Positions 18,880 to 27,861 of a stretch of 64,000 bases of DNA are shown here, in pieces. Origin of the DNA: Pseudomonas urmiensis. GTDB taxonomy: Bacteria > Pseudomonadota > Gammaproteobacteria > Pseudomonadales > Pseudomonadaceae. The notes beneath the pieces are model-generated. The model saw only the letters and a program-made list of their open reading frames with translations. It ran no database searches and was not told where the DNA came from. Each line of letters starts with the position of its first letter. Positions within the stretch are counted from its first letter, which is position 1. Where the stretch lies: positions 3,973,001-4,037,000 of the forward strand of contig NZ_JABWRE020000001.1 in NCBI RefSeq assembly GCF_014268815.2, read 5' to 3'. The translations under genes and the position numbers were made by a program.

Positions 18880-20337
18880 ATGGTCTTCTCGTCAAACGTG
18901 TTCCTGTTCCTGTTCTTGCCGATCTTCCTCGGCCTGTACTACTTGAGCGGGCAACGCTATCGCAACCTGCTGCTGCTGGTTGCCAGCTACATCTTCTACG
19001 CCTGGTGGCGGGTCGACTTCCTCGCGCTGTTCGCCGGGGTCACCCTGTGGAACTACTGGATCGGCCTGAAAGTCGGCGCCGCTGGCGTGCGCACCAAGCC
19101 GGCCCAGCGCTGGCTGCTGCTCGGCGTCGGTGTCGACCTGGCGATCCTTGGCTACTTCAAGTACGCCAACTTTGGCGTCGACAGCCTCAACGCGATCATC
19201 ACCTCGTTCGGCCTTGAACCGTTCATCATCACCCACGTGCTGCTGCCGATCGGTATCTCGTTCTACATCTTCGAGTCGATCAGCTACATCATCGACGTGT
19301 ACCGCGGCGACACCCCGGCCACCCGCAACCTGATCGACTTCGCCGCGTTCGTGGCGATCTTCCCACACCTGATCGCCGGCCCCGTGCTGCGCTTCAAGGA
19401 CCTGGTCGACCAGTTCAACAACCGCACCCACACCCTGGACAAGTTCTCCGAAGGCTGCACCCGCTTCATGCAGGGCTTCATCAAGAAAGTGTTCATCGCC
19501 GACACCCTGGCGGTGGTCGCCGACCACTGCTTCGCCCTGGAAAACCCCACCACCGGCGATGCTTGGCTGGGCGCCCTGGCCTACACCGCGCAGCTGTACT
19601 TCGACTTCTCCGGCTACAGCGACATGGCCATCGGCCTGGGCTTGATGATGGGCTTCCGTTTCATGGAGAACTTCAAGCAGCCGTACATCAGCCAGTCGAT
19701 CACCGAGTTCTGGCGGCGCTGGCACATCAGCCTGTCGACCTGGCTGCGCGACTACCTGTACATCACCCTGGGCGGCAACCGCAAAGGCACCTTCAACACC
19801 TACCGCAACCTGTTCCTGACCATGCTGCTCGGTGGTCTGTGGCATGGCGCCAACTTCACCTACATCATCTGGGGTGCCTGGCACGGCATGTGGCTGGCGA
19901 TCGAACGCGCCCTGGGCCTGGATACCAACCCGCAGCGCTTCAACCCGGTCAAATGGGCCTTCACCTTCCTGCTGGTAGTGGTCGGCTGGGTGATCTTCCG
20001 CGCCGAGAACCTGCACGTCGCCGGGCGTATGTACGGTGCCATGTTCAGCTTCGGTGAATGGCAGCTGTCGGAACTCAACCGCGCCAATCTCACCGGCCTG
20101 CAAGTGGCGACCATGTTCATCGCCTACGCGAGCCTGGCGTTCTTCGGCCTGCGCGACTTCTACCGCAATGCCAAGCCAACCGCCAAGGCAACCCCGGTGC
20201 AGATCAACGCCGACGGCTCGATCGGCCTGGACTGGACCCGGGTGATGGCCCGTGTGCTGGTGCTGCTGCTGTTCGTCGCCTCGGTGCTCAAGCTCTCCGC
20301 GCAGAGCTACTCGCCATTCCTCTACTTCCAGTTCTGA
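18880..20337 (+). CDS. algI: Alginate O-acetylation membrane protein AlgI (MBOAT)
   Basis: 485 aa, polytopic inner-membrane protein of the MBOAT family that passes acetyl groups across the membrane for alginate acetylation. The invariant MBOAT histidine is in GLWHGANF (His322, as in P. aeruginosa), and a second conserved histidine is in AWHGMW. At least ten hydrophobic segments are visible. An AAGGAG site precedes the ATG. It works with AlgJ, AlgF and AlgX. Confidence 0.97.
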   Translation: MVFSSNVFLFLFLPIFLGLYYLSGQRYRNLLLLVASYIFYAWWRVDFLALFAGVTLWNYWIGLKVGAAGVRTKPAQRWLLLGVGVDLAILGYFKYANFGVDSLNAIITSFGLEPFIITHVLLPIGISFYIFESISYIIDVYRGDTPATRNLIDFAAFVAIFPHLIAGPVLRFKDLVDQFNNRTHTLDKFSEGCTRFMQGFIKKVFIADTLAVVADHCFALENPTTGDAWLGALAYTAQLYFDFSGYSDMAIGLGLMMGFRFMENFKQPYISQSITEFWRRWHISLSTWLRDYLYITLGGNRKGTFNTYRNLFLTMLLGGLWHGANFTYIIWGAWHGMWLAIERALGLDTNPQRFNPVKWAFTFLLVVVGWVIFRAENLHVAGRMYGAMFSFGEWQLSELNRANLTGLQVATMFIAYASLAFFGLRDFYRNAKPTAKATPVQINADGSIGLDWTRVMARVLVLLLFVASVLKLSAQSYSPFLYFQF

Positions 20338-20350
20338 GGCACGGACGACC

Positions 20351-21508
20351 ATGACCCGGACACTTCGCATCACCTACTCCCTGACCTTCCTCGGCCTGCT
20401 CACAGGCTTGGGCGTGTGGTCGCTCAGCGGCGCCTCGACGTTCCAGCGCACCGAGCAGATGACCCTGCTCAACGGCAAGCTGGCCAAGGCCGCCGAGACC
20501 CATTACGACGATCAGTTCCCGATCAAGCGCATCAGTACCAACCTCTGGGCGGCACTGGATTTCAAGCTATTCAACGAAGGCCGCCCCGGCGTGGTGCTGG
20601 GGCGCGAGCAGTGGCTGTTCAGCGACGAAGAGTTCAAGCCCACTGCTGGCGCCGAGCAACTGATGCAGGAAAACCTGGCGCTGATCCGCGGCGTGCGCGA
20701 CACCTTGCAACGCCAAGGCACGCAACTGGTGTTGGCGATCGTCCCAGCCAAGGCGCGGATCTACTCCGAATACCTCGGCCAGGAGCTGCCGGCTAGCCTG
20801 CATGGCGACCTGTACAACCAGTTCCATGCCCAGGCGCGTCAGGCCAACGTATTCGCCCCTGACCTGCAAGCGCCAATGGAGCAAGCCAAAGCGCGTGGCC
20901 AGGTGTTCCTGCGTACCGACACTCACTGGACGCCAATGGGCGCCGAAGTCGCCGCCCAGGCGGTGGCCGAAGCGGTGGCCCGCCAGAGCCTGCTCAGCGG
21001 CGACCCACAGGCGTTCATCACCCAAGCGGGCGAGACCAAGCCATACAAGGGCGACCTGACCAACTTCCTGCCACTCGACCCGCTGTTCAGCAACCTGCTG
21101 CCCGCTCCGGACAACCTGCAGCAACGCAGCACCCACGCGGTCGAGGCCCAAGGCGAGACCGGCGATGCGCTGTTTGCCGACAGCCAGATCCCGGTGGCCC
21201 TGGTCGGCACCAGCTACAGCGCCAACCCGCACTGGAACTTCCTCGGCGCCCTGCAGCAAGCGCTGCGCAGCGATGTCGCCAACTACGCCGAAGACGGCCA
21301 CGGGCCATTGCTACCGATGCTCAAGTACCTGCAAAGCGATGCCTTCAAGAATGCCGCGCCACAGGTGGTGGTGTGGGAATTCCCCGAACGTTATCTGCCA
21401 ATGAAAAACGACCTCAGCGCGTTCGATCCGCAGTGGATCGCGCAGCTGAAAAACACCCGTAAATCTGAAGAAAACCTGGCCCTGTCGTCCAACCGGGCGA
21501 ACCACTGA
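20351..21508 (+). CDS. algJ: Alginate O-acetyltransferase AlgJ
   Basis: 385 aa, membrane-anchored SGNH-like protein paralogous to AlgX but without the carbohydrate-binding module. An N-terminal signal anchor (LTFLGLLTGLGVWSL) is followed by the catalytic residues Asp190 and His192 (RTDTHW) and Ser288 (GTSYSA), at the P. aeruginosa positions. It is thought to relay acetyl groups from AlgI to AlgX in the periplasm. ATG 20351, 13 bp after algI, is the family start. Confidence 0.97.
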   Translation: MTRTLRITYSLTFLGLLTGLGVWSLSGASTFQRTEQMTLLNGKLAKAAETHYDDQFPIKRISTNLWAALDFKLFNEGRPGVVLGREQWLFSDEEFKPTAGAEQLMQENLALIRGVRDTLQRQGTQLVLAIVPAKARIYSEYLGQELPASLHGDLYNQFHAQARQANVFAPDLQAPMEQAKARGQVFLRTDTHWTPMGAEVAAQAVAEAVARQSLLSGDPQAFITQAGETKPYKGDLTNFLPLDPLFSNLLPAPDNLQQRSTHAVEAQGETGDALFADSQIPVALVGTSYSANPHWNFLGALQQALRSDVANYAEDGHGPLLPMLKYLQSDAFKNAAPQVVVWEFPERYLPMKNDLSAFDPQWIAQLKNTRKSEENLALSSNRANH

Positions 21509-21525
21509 TAGAGAGGAACACGCAC

Positions 21526-22182
21526 ATGACCCATAAGCCATCTTTTGCCAAAGCCCTCACCCTCGCAGCCGGCCTGTCCCTTTCCGCGCTGGCCTCGGTA
21601 CAAGCCTTCGCCGGCGCTGACGCGGCCCTGTACGGCCCTAGCGCGCCTAAAGGTTCGACCTTCGTGCGCCTGTACAACGCCAGCAGCGCACCGACCGCCG
21701 CCAGTGTCGGCAACACCCAGATCAAGCAGGTTGGCGCGCAAGCCAGCAGCGACTTCAGCTTCCTCCCAGGCGGCGACTACACCGCCCAGGTCGCGGGCAA
21801 ATCGGTGCCGGTCAAGCTCGCCTCGGACAAGTACTACACCCTGGTCAACAACAGCGGCGGCAACCCGCAGTTGATCGAAGAGCCACCGTTCAAGAACAAG
21901 CAAAAAGCCCTGGTCCGCGTGCAGAACCTGACCGACCAGCAACTGACCCTGAAGACCGCCGACGGCAAGACCGAAGTGGTCAAGCCGGTGGCCGCCAACG
22001 GCCGTGGTGAGCGTGAGATCAACCCGGTCAAGGTCAACCTGGCCCTGTACCAAGGAGACAAGAAAGTCGGCGACGTCAAACCCGTCGCCCTGGAACGCGG
22101 CGAAGCTGCCGTGCTGTACGTCACTGGCTCCGGCAACAGCCTGTCGCCGGTGTGGGTAACCCGCCCTGTGTCCACTAACTGA
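21526..22182 (+). CDS. algF: Alginate O-acetylation protein AlgF
   Basis: 218 aa periplasmic protein with a signal peptide ending VQAFAGAD. The remainder is beta-rich (two beta-sandwich-like halves, e.g. GSTFVRLYNAS and ALVRVQNLTDQQLTL). AlgF is needed for alginate acetylation and is proposed to link AlgJ and AlgX; it has no known catalytic motif. AGAGAGGAA lies before the ATG. Confidence 0.96.
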   Translation: MTHKPSFAKALTLAAGLSLSALASVQAFAGADAALYGPSAPKGSTFVRLYNASSAPTAASVGNTQIKQVGAQASSDFSFLPGGDYTAQVAGKSVPVKLASDKYYTLVNNSGGNPQLIEEPPFKNKQKALVRVQNLTDQQLTLKTADGKTEVVKPVAANGRGEREINPVKVNLALYQGDKKVGDVKPVALERGEAAVLYVTGSGNSLSPVWVTRPVSTN

Positions 22183-22215
22183 TCCCCTGCCTCTATCGAC
22201 CTTTGGAGAAACATC

Positions 22216-23670
22216 ATGATTCCGGTAATTCTTTCTGGTGGTAGCGGTTCGCGTCTGTGGCCTCTGTCGCGCAAGCAGTTCCCCAAGCAGTTCCTCGCCC
22301 TGACCGGTGAGCACACCCTGTTCCAGCAGACCCTCGAGCGCTTGGTGTTCGAAGGCATGCAGGCGCCGATCGTGGTCTGCAACAAAGACCACAAGTTCAT
22401 CGTTCAGGAGCAACTGAGCGCGCTGAACCTTGAGACCCAGGCGATCCTGATGGAGCCGTTCGGCCGTAACACCGCGCCAGCGGTGGCGATGACCGCGATG
22501 AAGCTGGTCAACGAAGGTTGCGATGAGCTGATGCTGGTGCTGCCGGCCGACCATGTGATCGATGACCAAAAAGCCCTGCAACGCGCCCTGGCCCTGGCCA
22601 CCGTGGCGGCCGAGCGCGGCGAAATGGTGCTGTTCGGCGTGCCGGCGACCAAACCGGAAACCGGCTATGGCTACATCCGCTCCAGCCAGGACGCGCTGCT
22701 GCCCGAAGGCGTGGCCCGGGTTGCCCAGTTCGTCGAAAAACCTGACGAAAAACGCGCCACCGAGTTCGTCCGCGCCGGCGGCTACTTCTGGAACAGCGGC
22801 ATGTTCCTGTTCCGCGCCAGCCGCTTCCTCGAAGAGCTGAAAAAGCACGATCCGGACATCTACGACACCTGCCTGCTGGCCCTGGAGCGCAGCGATGAAC
22901 AAGGCGACACCCTCAGCATCGACGAAGCCACCTTCGCCTGCTGCCCGGACAACTCCATCGACTACGCGGTGATGGAAAAGACCCAGCGCGCCTGCGTGGT
23001 GCCGCTGTCGGCCGGCTGGAGCGATGTCGGCTGCTGGTCGTCGCTGTGGGACGTGCACGAGAAAGACGACAACGGCAACGTCACCAAAGGCGATGTGGTG
23101 GTGCAGGACAGCCGCAATTGCATGATCCACGGCAACGGCAAGCTGGTGTCGGTGATCGGTCTTGAGAACATCGTCGTGGTCGAGACCAAGGACGCCATGA
23201 TGATCGCCCACAAGGACAAGGTCCAAGGCGTCAAGCAGATGGTCAACACACTCGACAAGCAGGGCCGCAGCGAGACCCAGAACCACCTTGAGGTGTACCG
23301 CCCGTGGGGCTCGTACGACTCGGTCGACATGGGTGGACGCTTCCAGGTCAAGCACATCACGGTCAAGCCCGGTGCCAGCCTGTCGCTGCAGATGCACCAC
23401 CACCGCGCCGAGCACTGGATCGTGGTCTCGGGCACGGCGGAGGTGACCTGTGACGAGAACGTGTTCCTGCTCACCGAGAACCAGTCGACCTACATCCCGA
23501 TCGCCTCGATCCACCGCCTGCGCAACCCCGGCAAGATCCCCCTGGAGATCATCGAAGTGCAGTCCGGCAGCTACTTGGGCGAGGATGATATCGAGCGCTT
23601 CGAAGACGTCTACGGGCGCACGTCCACGCCGATGGAGCGTGGGGTTTCGGTGAAGACCATCGCCCAGTAA
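22216..23670 (+). CDS. algA: Mannose-6-phosphate isomerase / GDP-mannose pyrophosphorylase AlgA
   Basis: 484 aa bifunctional cytoplasmic enzyme. The N-terminal nucleotidyltransferase domain carries LSGGSGSRLWPLSRKQFPKQ, with the pyrophosphorylase signature and Lys in FVEKP. The C-terminal type II phosphomannose isomerase cupin has the zinc-ligand motif QMHHHRAEHW. It makes fructose-6-P into mannose-6-P and mannose-1-P into GDP-mannose; the mutase step between them (AlgC) is not in this window. It is the last gene of the alginate operon, and a REP pair follows. Confidence 0.97.
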   Translation: MIPVILSGGSGSRLWPLSRKQFPKQFLALTGEHTLFQQTLERLVFEGMQAPIVVCNKDHKFIVQEQLSALNLETQAILMEPFGRNTAPAVAMTAMKLVNEGCDELMLVLPADHVIDDQKALQRALALATVAAERGEMVLFGVPATKPETGYGYIRSSQDALLPEGVARVAQFVEKPDEKRATEFVRAGGYFWNSGMFLFRASRFLEELKKHDPDIYDTCLLALERSDEQGDTLSIDEATFACCPDNSIDYAVMEKTQRACVVPLSAGWSDVGCWSSLWDVHEKDDNGNVTKGDVVVQDSRNCMIHGNGKLVSVIGLENIVVVETKDAMMIAHKDKVQGVKQMVNTLDKQGRSETQNHLEVYRPWGSYDSVDMGGRFQVKHITVKPGASLSLQMHHHRAEHWIVVSGTAEVTCDENVFLLTENQSTYIPIASIHRLRNPGKIPLEIIEVQSGSYLGEDDIERFEDVYGRTSTPMERGVSVKTIAQ

Positions 23671-23713
23671 GCGATTCCCTGAACACCTGGGGACATTGAC
23701 TACGTGGTGACCA

Positions 23714-23805
23714 CGTGGGAGCGGGCTTGCCCCGCGATAGCGTCATGGCAGACAACGCAATCACTCTGTCAGATCGCTATCGCGGGGCAAGCCCGCTCCC
23801 ACGCC
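23714..23805. repeat. REP inverted pair after algA
   Basis: ACGTGGGAGCGGGCTTGCC… faces …CGGGGCAAGCCCGCTCCCACG around a ~45-bp spacer; GATAGCG/CGCTATC extends the stem. It may act as the 3' stabiliser or terminator of the alginate operon. Confidence 0.95.
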
Positions 23806-23820
23806 CCCCCGCCTATTAGT

Positions 23821-23856
23821 TCCATCAACCAACAGGTCCATCAACCAACAGGTCCA
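23821..23856. repeat. Short tandem repeat (16-bp unit)
   Basis: TCCATCAACCAACAGG occurs twice in direct tandem, with a third partial unit (TCCA). It lies between the REP pair and the next gene. Confidence 0.8.
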
Positions 23857-23953
23857 CGCAGCCATCCTTGCGTGCGCCAACGTTGCTTTTTGAGGTGAAC
23901 CCCTTTTACAGCTACGATGGTCAAACCCGCCCAACCAAGGCATGTCCTGCACA

Positions 23954-24418
23954 ATGATCATCGGCGCTCTGCTCATCCTCACCTGGCTGGTCCTGCTCCT
24001 GCGCTATCCGGCCAAGGCCCTGCCGATCTCCCTGGCCGCCGTATTGGGCCTGGGGCTGGTTGCGCTGTGGGTAGTCTGGCAAGACAGCCGCGAATCTTCG
24101 CAGCTGGCCCGCCTGGAATTGCGCCTGACCTACGCTCCTGATCAGTGTCCTGCCGACCGCGCCCTGCGCGTGACCATGAAAAACGGCAACAAGGCCCCCC
24201 TCACCGAACTACGCTGGCGAGTCGGCGCCTATGCGCCGGGCGACACCGTCAACCTCGCTGAAAGCACCTACAGCGCACCGCGCTACCGCGGCCCCGGCGA
24301 ATTGCAACCTGGCGCCGAGTGGAGCGACTGCCTGCCCTTGCCGCCGCTGCGTTCAGGCTATCGCCCGCAGACCCTGGAGTTTCGTCCAGAACACCTGCAA
24401 GGCTCGTTTGCCAACTAG
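23954..24418 (+). CDS. Small membrane-anchored protein of unknown function
   Basis: 154 aa (158 if started at 23942). Two adjacent N-terminal hydrophobic segments (IIGALLILTWLVLLL and LAAVLGLGLVALWVVW) are followed by a soluble domain of about 100 residues with a beta-sandwich look (RLTYAPDQCPADRALRVTM, ELRWRVGAYAPG). Two cysteines in that domain could form a disulphide if it faces the periplasm. I do not recognise the family with certainty. It stands alone downstream of the alginate operon. Confidence 0.7.
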   Translation: MIIGALLILTWLVLLLRYPAKALPISLAAVLGLGLVALWVVWQDSRESSQLARLELRLTYAPDQCPADRALRVTMKNGNKAPLTELRWRVGAYAPGDTVNLAESTYSAPRYRGPGELQPGAEWSDCLPLPPLRSGYRPQTLEFRPEHLQGSFAN

Positions 24419-24490
24419 CATTTTTGTCAGTTTCGCCGCGGCACCACCTGGCATTGAATAGGCGCATTGCCTTGTCAGGAGGACGTTGTC

Positions 24491-25054
24491 GTGCACCTGC
24501 ATCCCCTCTGCGACCCCGATGCCCTGGACGACCTGCTCGATGCCGAACGCCGCGAGCGGCGCAGCGTGATCTTCGTCGGCTCGCACAGTTGCCCGCCGTG
24601 CAACAGCCTGCGGCCGGTCTATAAACGCCTGGCGCGCCGCCTGCGGGGCATCACCTTTTACGACTTGAACCTCGACCAGTTCGAAGATCCCGCCTGGGAG
24701 GGCTGGCTAACCGCCGTGTTCAAGGACCTCGACCTGCGCTACATCCCCTCGCAGATCCTGCTGCCGGTCAGAGGCTCAGCACAGGTGGTGCGCGTTGGCC
24801 GCGCGGCACCGTTGCGTCAGGCATTGGCAAGGCTGCATCGCCCCGGCTGCGCTATGATCGAACCTTCATCCCTTTTGCGCAGACCCCGCCATGCCCACAG
24901 TTCTCATCACCGGCTGCTCCAGCGGCATCGGCCGCGCCCTGGCCAACGCCTTCCGCGATACTGGTCACGAAGTCTGGGCCACGGCCCGCAAGCTCGAGGA
25001 TGTGCAGCAACTGAGCGCGGCTGGTTTCTGCGCACGACAGCTGGATGTCAATGA
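24491..25054 (+). CDS. Thioredoxin-fold protein with a CPPC motif
   Basis: The thioredoxin-like part (first ~115 residues) has RSVIFVGSHSCPPCNSLRPV, with the CPPC redox pair at the start of a helix, and a YIPSQILLPV segment matching the cis-Pro loop region. There is no signal peptide, so it is probably cytoplasmic. GTG 24491 is chosen because CAGGAGG lies 8 nt upstream. The last ~55 codons are odd: they are basic, low-complexity and overlap the SDR gene by 164 bp in another frame, so the original stop may have been lost by a small indel just before 24870. Confidence 0.65.
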   Translation: MHLHPLCDPDALDDLLDAERRERRSVIFVGSHSCPPCNSLRPVYKRLARRLRGITFYDLNLDQFEDPAWEGWLTAVFKDLDLRYIPSQILLPVRGSAQVVRVGRAAPLRQALARLHRPGCAMIEPSSLLRRPRHAHSSHHRLLQRHRPRPGQRLPRYWSRSLGHGPQARGCAATERGWFLRTTAGCQ

Positions 25055-25715
25055 TGCCCACGGCCTGACGCAGTTGGCCGGCGAGCTCGAACAGCGCCAT
25101 GGCGGCCTGGATATCCTGATCAACAACGCGGGCTACGGCGCCATGGGGCCGCTGCTCGATGGCGGGGTCGAGGCGCTGCGTCAGCAGTTCGAGACCAACG
25201 TATTCGCCGTGGTCGGCGTGACCCGCGCGCTGTTCCCGCTGCTACGTCGCAACCGCGGCCTGGTGGTGAATATCGGCAGTGTTTCCGGGGTGTTGGTGAC
25301 GCCGTTTGCCGGCGCCTACTGCGCCTCGAAAGCCGCCGTGCATGCACTCAGTGATGCCCTGCGCCTGGAGCTGGCGCCGTTCGGCATCCGGGTGATGGAG
25401 GTCCAGCCTGGGGCGATTGCTTCGCAGTTTGCCAGCAATGCCCAGCAGCAGGCCGAGCAGGTATTGGCGGCTGATTCACCGTGGTGGCCGCTGCGCGAAC
25501 ATATCCAGGCACGCGCGCGCGCTTCGCAGGACAAACCCACACCGGCCGCGCAGTTCGCTCAGGGATTATTGGCGGCAACACAGAAGTCGCCGACGCCGGC
25601 GCTGGTGCGCCTGGGCAATGGCAGCACCGCGCTACCGCTGCTGGCGCGCTTGCTGCCGCAGCGGTTGCTCGACAAGGTGCTGCGCAAGCGCTTTGGGTTG
25701 TTGCGACCGCTTTGA
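24891..25715 (+). CDS. Short-chain dehydrogenase/reductase, classical type
   Basis: 274 aa NAD(P)-dependent oxidoreductase. The cofactor motif TGCSSGIG is at residues 8-15, then NNAGYG, the catalytic Ser in NIGSVSG and the YCASK active site (YxxxK). The C-terminal ~80 residues are longer than in minimal SDRs and hydrophobic, as in the YciK/retinol-dehydrogenase-like group. The substrate cannot be read from sequence. The upstream thioredoxin-like frame overlaps its start. Confidence 0.9.
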   Translation: MPTVLITGCSSGIGRALANAFRDTGHEVWATARKLEDVQQLSAAGFCARQLDVNDAHGLTQLAGELEQRHGGLDILINNAGYGAMGPLLDGGVEALRQQFETNVFAVVGVTRALFPLLRRNRGLVVNIGSVSGVLVTPFAGAYCASKAAVHALSDALRLELAPFGIRVMEVQPGAIASQFASNAQQQAEQVLAADSPWWPLREHIQARARASQDKPTPAAQFAQGLLAATQKSPTPALVRLGNGSTALPLLARLLPQRLLDKVLRKRFGLLRPL

Positions 25716-25723
25716 CTGTGGTG

Positions 25724-25837
25724 ACCGCTTCGCGGGCAAGCCCGCTCCCACAGGGCCCGAGTCGTTTGAGCCAGGTGTGTAGAGCCTGAGACCGACGCTG
25801 TACCTGTGGGAGCGGGCTTACCCGCGAAGAGGCCGGC
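25724..25837. repeat. REP inverted pair (CTTCGCGGGCAAGCCCGC variant)
   Basis: Two facing REP units with the CTTCGCGGG outer variant, between two convergent SDR genes. It may serve as a bidirectional terminator. Confidence 0.9.
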
Positions 25838-25841
25838 ACAG

Positions 25842-26354
25842 TCAGCACAAGGGCTGGACGCCAACCGCAGCCAGATCAACCACCCTGGTCGCCACCTGCT
25901 CCGCCACCCCAGGCACAACCGCATCAACCCTCACCCCAGTGCTGGCCAAGGTCTCGCCCATCCCGCGCACTAGAGTCTTCAGCTCGCGCTTAGCGCACAG
26001 AAACACCAGCCGCCCCCAGTTACGCGCCACCATACCCTGGGCGTAATGGCGTGCCAGGCTGGTAGCGCAGACTTGGGCCACGGCTAAGCCGTTGACCAGG
26101 ATGTCAGTGTGCGGCACGCGCTCGATCAGCGTCTGGATGCCCTGGTCAGTGCTCAGGTCGGCAGCGACGCCGATGAGGCGAGCGGCGGGAAGTGCCTCGC
26201 GCACCTGCCTGAACGCTTCATCGACGTGGGCCTGACTGCGGCCGTTAAGCACCACTTCGGCGCCGGCCTGGACCAAGCCGATCACGATCGCCAAACCCAG
26301 GCCGGTGGTGGAGGCAGTGACGATGGCGCGCTTGCCGTTCAGGGGAAGATGCAT
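25842..26354 (-). pseudogene. Decayed short-chain dehydrogenase
   Basis: The minus-strand 170-residue frame starts MHLPLNGKRAIVTASTTGLG with a slightly altered cofactor motif and keeps VLNGRSQAHVDEA and DILVNGLAVAQV, but then skips. The region that should hold the catalytic Ser and YxxxK is missing, and the chain joins directly to TLASTGVRVDAVVPG. Usual SDRs of this type are about 260 aa. An internal deletion has removed the active site, so it is probably non-functional. Confidence 0.65.
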
Positions 26355-26412
26355 CTGCGGCCTCCTCGTTAGTTGGTTGGGGCTTGCTTTGCAGCCGCAA
26401 AGCGGCCCCGCT

Positions 26413-27861
26413 TCACACCCTAGGCGGCTCTTGGTCAAACGCCTGCCACCCCCCACCCAACGCCTTGTACAAACCCACCATGGCCTGCGAAACCGCCGCC
26501 GAGCTGTCGATCCACTGCTCTTCACTGGCCAACAACGCCGACTGCACGCTCAGCACATTGAGAAAGTCCACCGCCCCTTCGACGTACTGGCGCTGAGCGG
26601 TTTGCAAGGCAATCCGGTTCTCCCGCACCGCCTCGGCCAAATGATCGCGGCGCAGCTGACTGGCGTTATACAAGCGCAACACATCGTCGATCTCATGCCA
26701 GGCAGCCAGCACCACCTTGCGGTAGTTCAGCGCCGCTTCCTGTTGCTGGGCCTCGCGCAATTGCAAAGTTCCGGTCAGCCTGCCACCTTCGAAAATCGGC
26801 AGCGACAACTGCGGGCCAAAGGCAAACCGGCGTGAGTCCCACGCGCCAAAATCAGACAGCTGCATGGCCTGGAAACCCATGCTGCCGGACAAGCGAATAC
26901 TGGGGTAGAAATCGGCCTTGGCCACGCCGATGCTGGCGGTGGCAGCATGCAAGCGCGCTTCGGCCTGGCGGATATCCGGGCGGCGCTCAGCCAGCTCAGA
27001 TGGCACGCCAATGGCGAATTTCTCCTGCGGCGCCGGCAGCTCGCCGGTCTTCAGCAGCTCGCTCTGCAAGCTGCGCGGTGGCTCGGCGGCGAGCAGGCTC
27101 AGGGCGTTGATCAGGTCATCGCGGCGCGCCTCCAGCGTTGGCAGGCGCGCTTCGATCGAGGCCACCTGGGCCCCGGCCTGGGCCACATCCAAACGGGTGG
27201 CAACGCCTTGCGCCTGGCGATCCTGGGACAGCTCTAGGCTGTGCTGGGCGACCTTGAGGTTGTCCTGGGTGACCTCCAGGGTGTGCTGTACGGCGCGCAG
27301 CTGAATGTAGTTACCGGCAGTTTCCGACAGCAACGCCAGCAGCACCCCGCGCCGATCATTCTCGGCCACGGCCACTGTCGCATCGGCGGCTTCCACCTGC
27401 CGCCGTACCCGGCCCCACAGGTCCAGCTCCCAGCCTGCGACCAAGTCGCCCTGCCACAGGTTGAACGCCGACTTGCCGGCCTTACCGGACGGGTCGTTGA
27501 GGCCTTCGGCGCTATTGCGGGCACGACTGTAACCGGCATTGGCATCCACCGACGGCGCCTGCTCGGCCGCCACGCTGCTACGCAGGGCGCGGCTTTGCAG
27601 CAGGCGGGCGCTGGCCATCTGCAAGTCGAGGTTGCGCTCGGCGACGCGCTGGATCAGGGCGCTGAGCTGGGCATCGTGAAAGCTGTCCCACCAGCGCAGC
27701 TCCAGCGGTTCGGCCACCGGCTGGCTAGCCGCAGCCGGGCCTTGTAGCGCCGCCCAGTCCTGCGGCGCTTGGCTGTCAGGGCGCTGGAAGTCCGGCCCGA
27801 GGGTGCAGCCTGCCAGCAGTACGGCAAGCAGCAAGGGGCTCAAGGGCAATAGCGGTTTCAT
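26413..27861 (-). CDS. Outer-membrane efflux lipoprotein (NodT/OprM family)
   Basis: 482 aa. A lipoprotein signal peptide (LLLAVLLAGC) is followed by two OEP repeats, with motifs such as WWDSFHDAQLSALIQ, AERRPDIRQAEARL and FYPSIRLSGSMGF that define RND/MFS-linked outer-membrane channels. It supplies the exit duct for the membrane fusion and MFS proteins encoded upstream. Its ATG overlaps the stop of the fusion-protein gene (ATGA, 27858-27861), so the three genes form a tight operon. Confidence 0.93.
   Translation of the reverse strand: MKPLLPLSPLLLAVLLAGCTLGPDFQRPDSQAPQDWAALQGPAAASQPVAEPLELRWWDSFHDAQLSALIQRVAERNLDLQMASARLLQSRALRSSVAAEQAPSVDANAGYSRARNSAEGLNDPSGKAGKSAFNLWQGDLVAGWELDLWGRVRRQVEAADATVAVAENDRRGVLLALLSETAGNYIQLRAVQHTLEVTQDNLKVAQHSLELSQDRQAQGVATRLDVAQAGAQVASIEARLPTLEARRDDLINALSLLAAEPPRSLQSELLKTGELPAPQEKFAIGVPSELAERRPDIRQAEARLHAATASIGVAKADFYPSIRLSGSMGFQAMQLSDFGAWDSRRFAFGPQLSLPIFEGGRLTGTLQLREAQQQEAALNYRKVVLAAWHEIDDVLRLYNASQLRRDHLAEAVRENRIALQTAQRQYVEGAVDFLNVLSVQSALLASEEQWIDSSAAVSQAMVGLYKALGGGWQAFDQEPPRV

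Noticed and set aside
12909..20373. Several 480- to 550-codon minus-strand frames opposite algE-algI
   Set aside because: Same effect: long antisense frames from high GC, no start signals, Val/Asp/Leu-rich low-complexity translations.
23821..23856. Short tandem repeats as a CRISPR array
   Set aside because: Units are directly adjacent without spacers; only two full copies.
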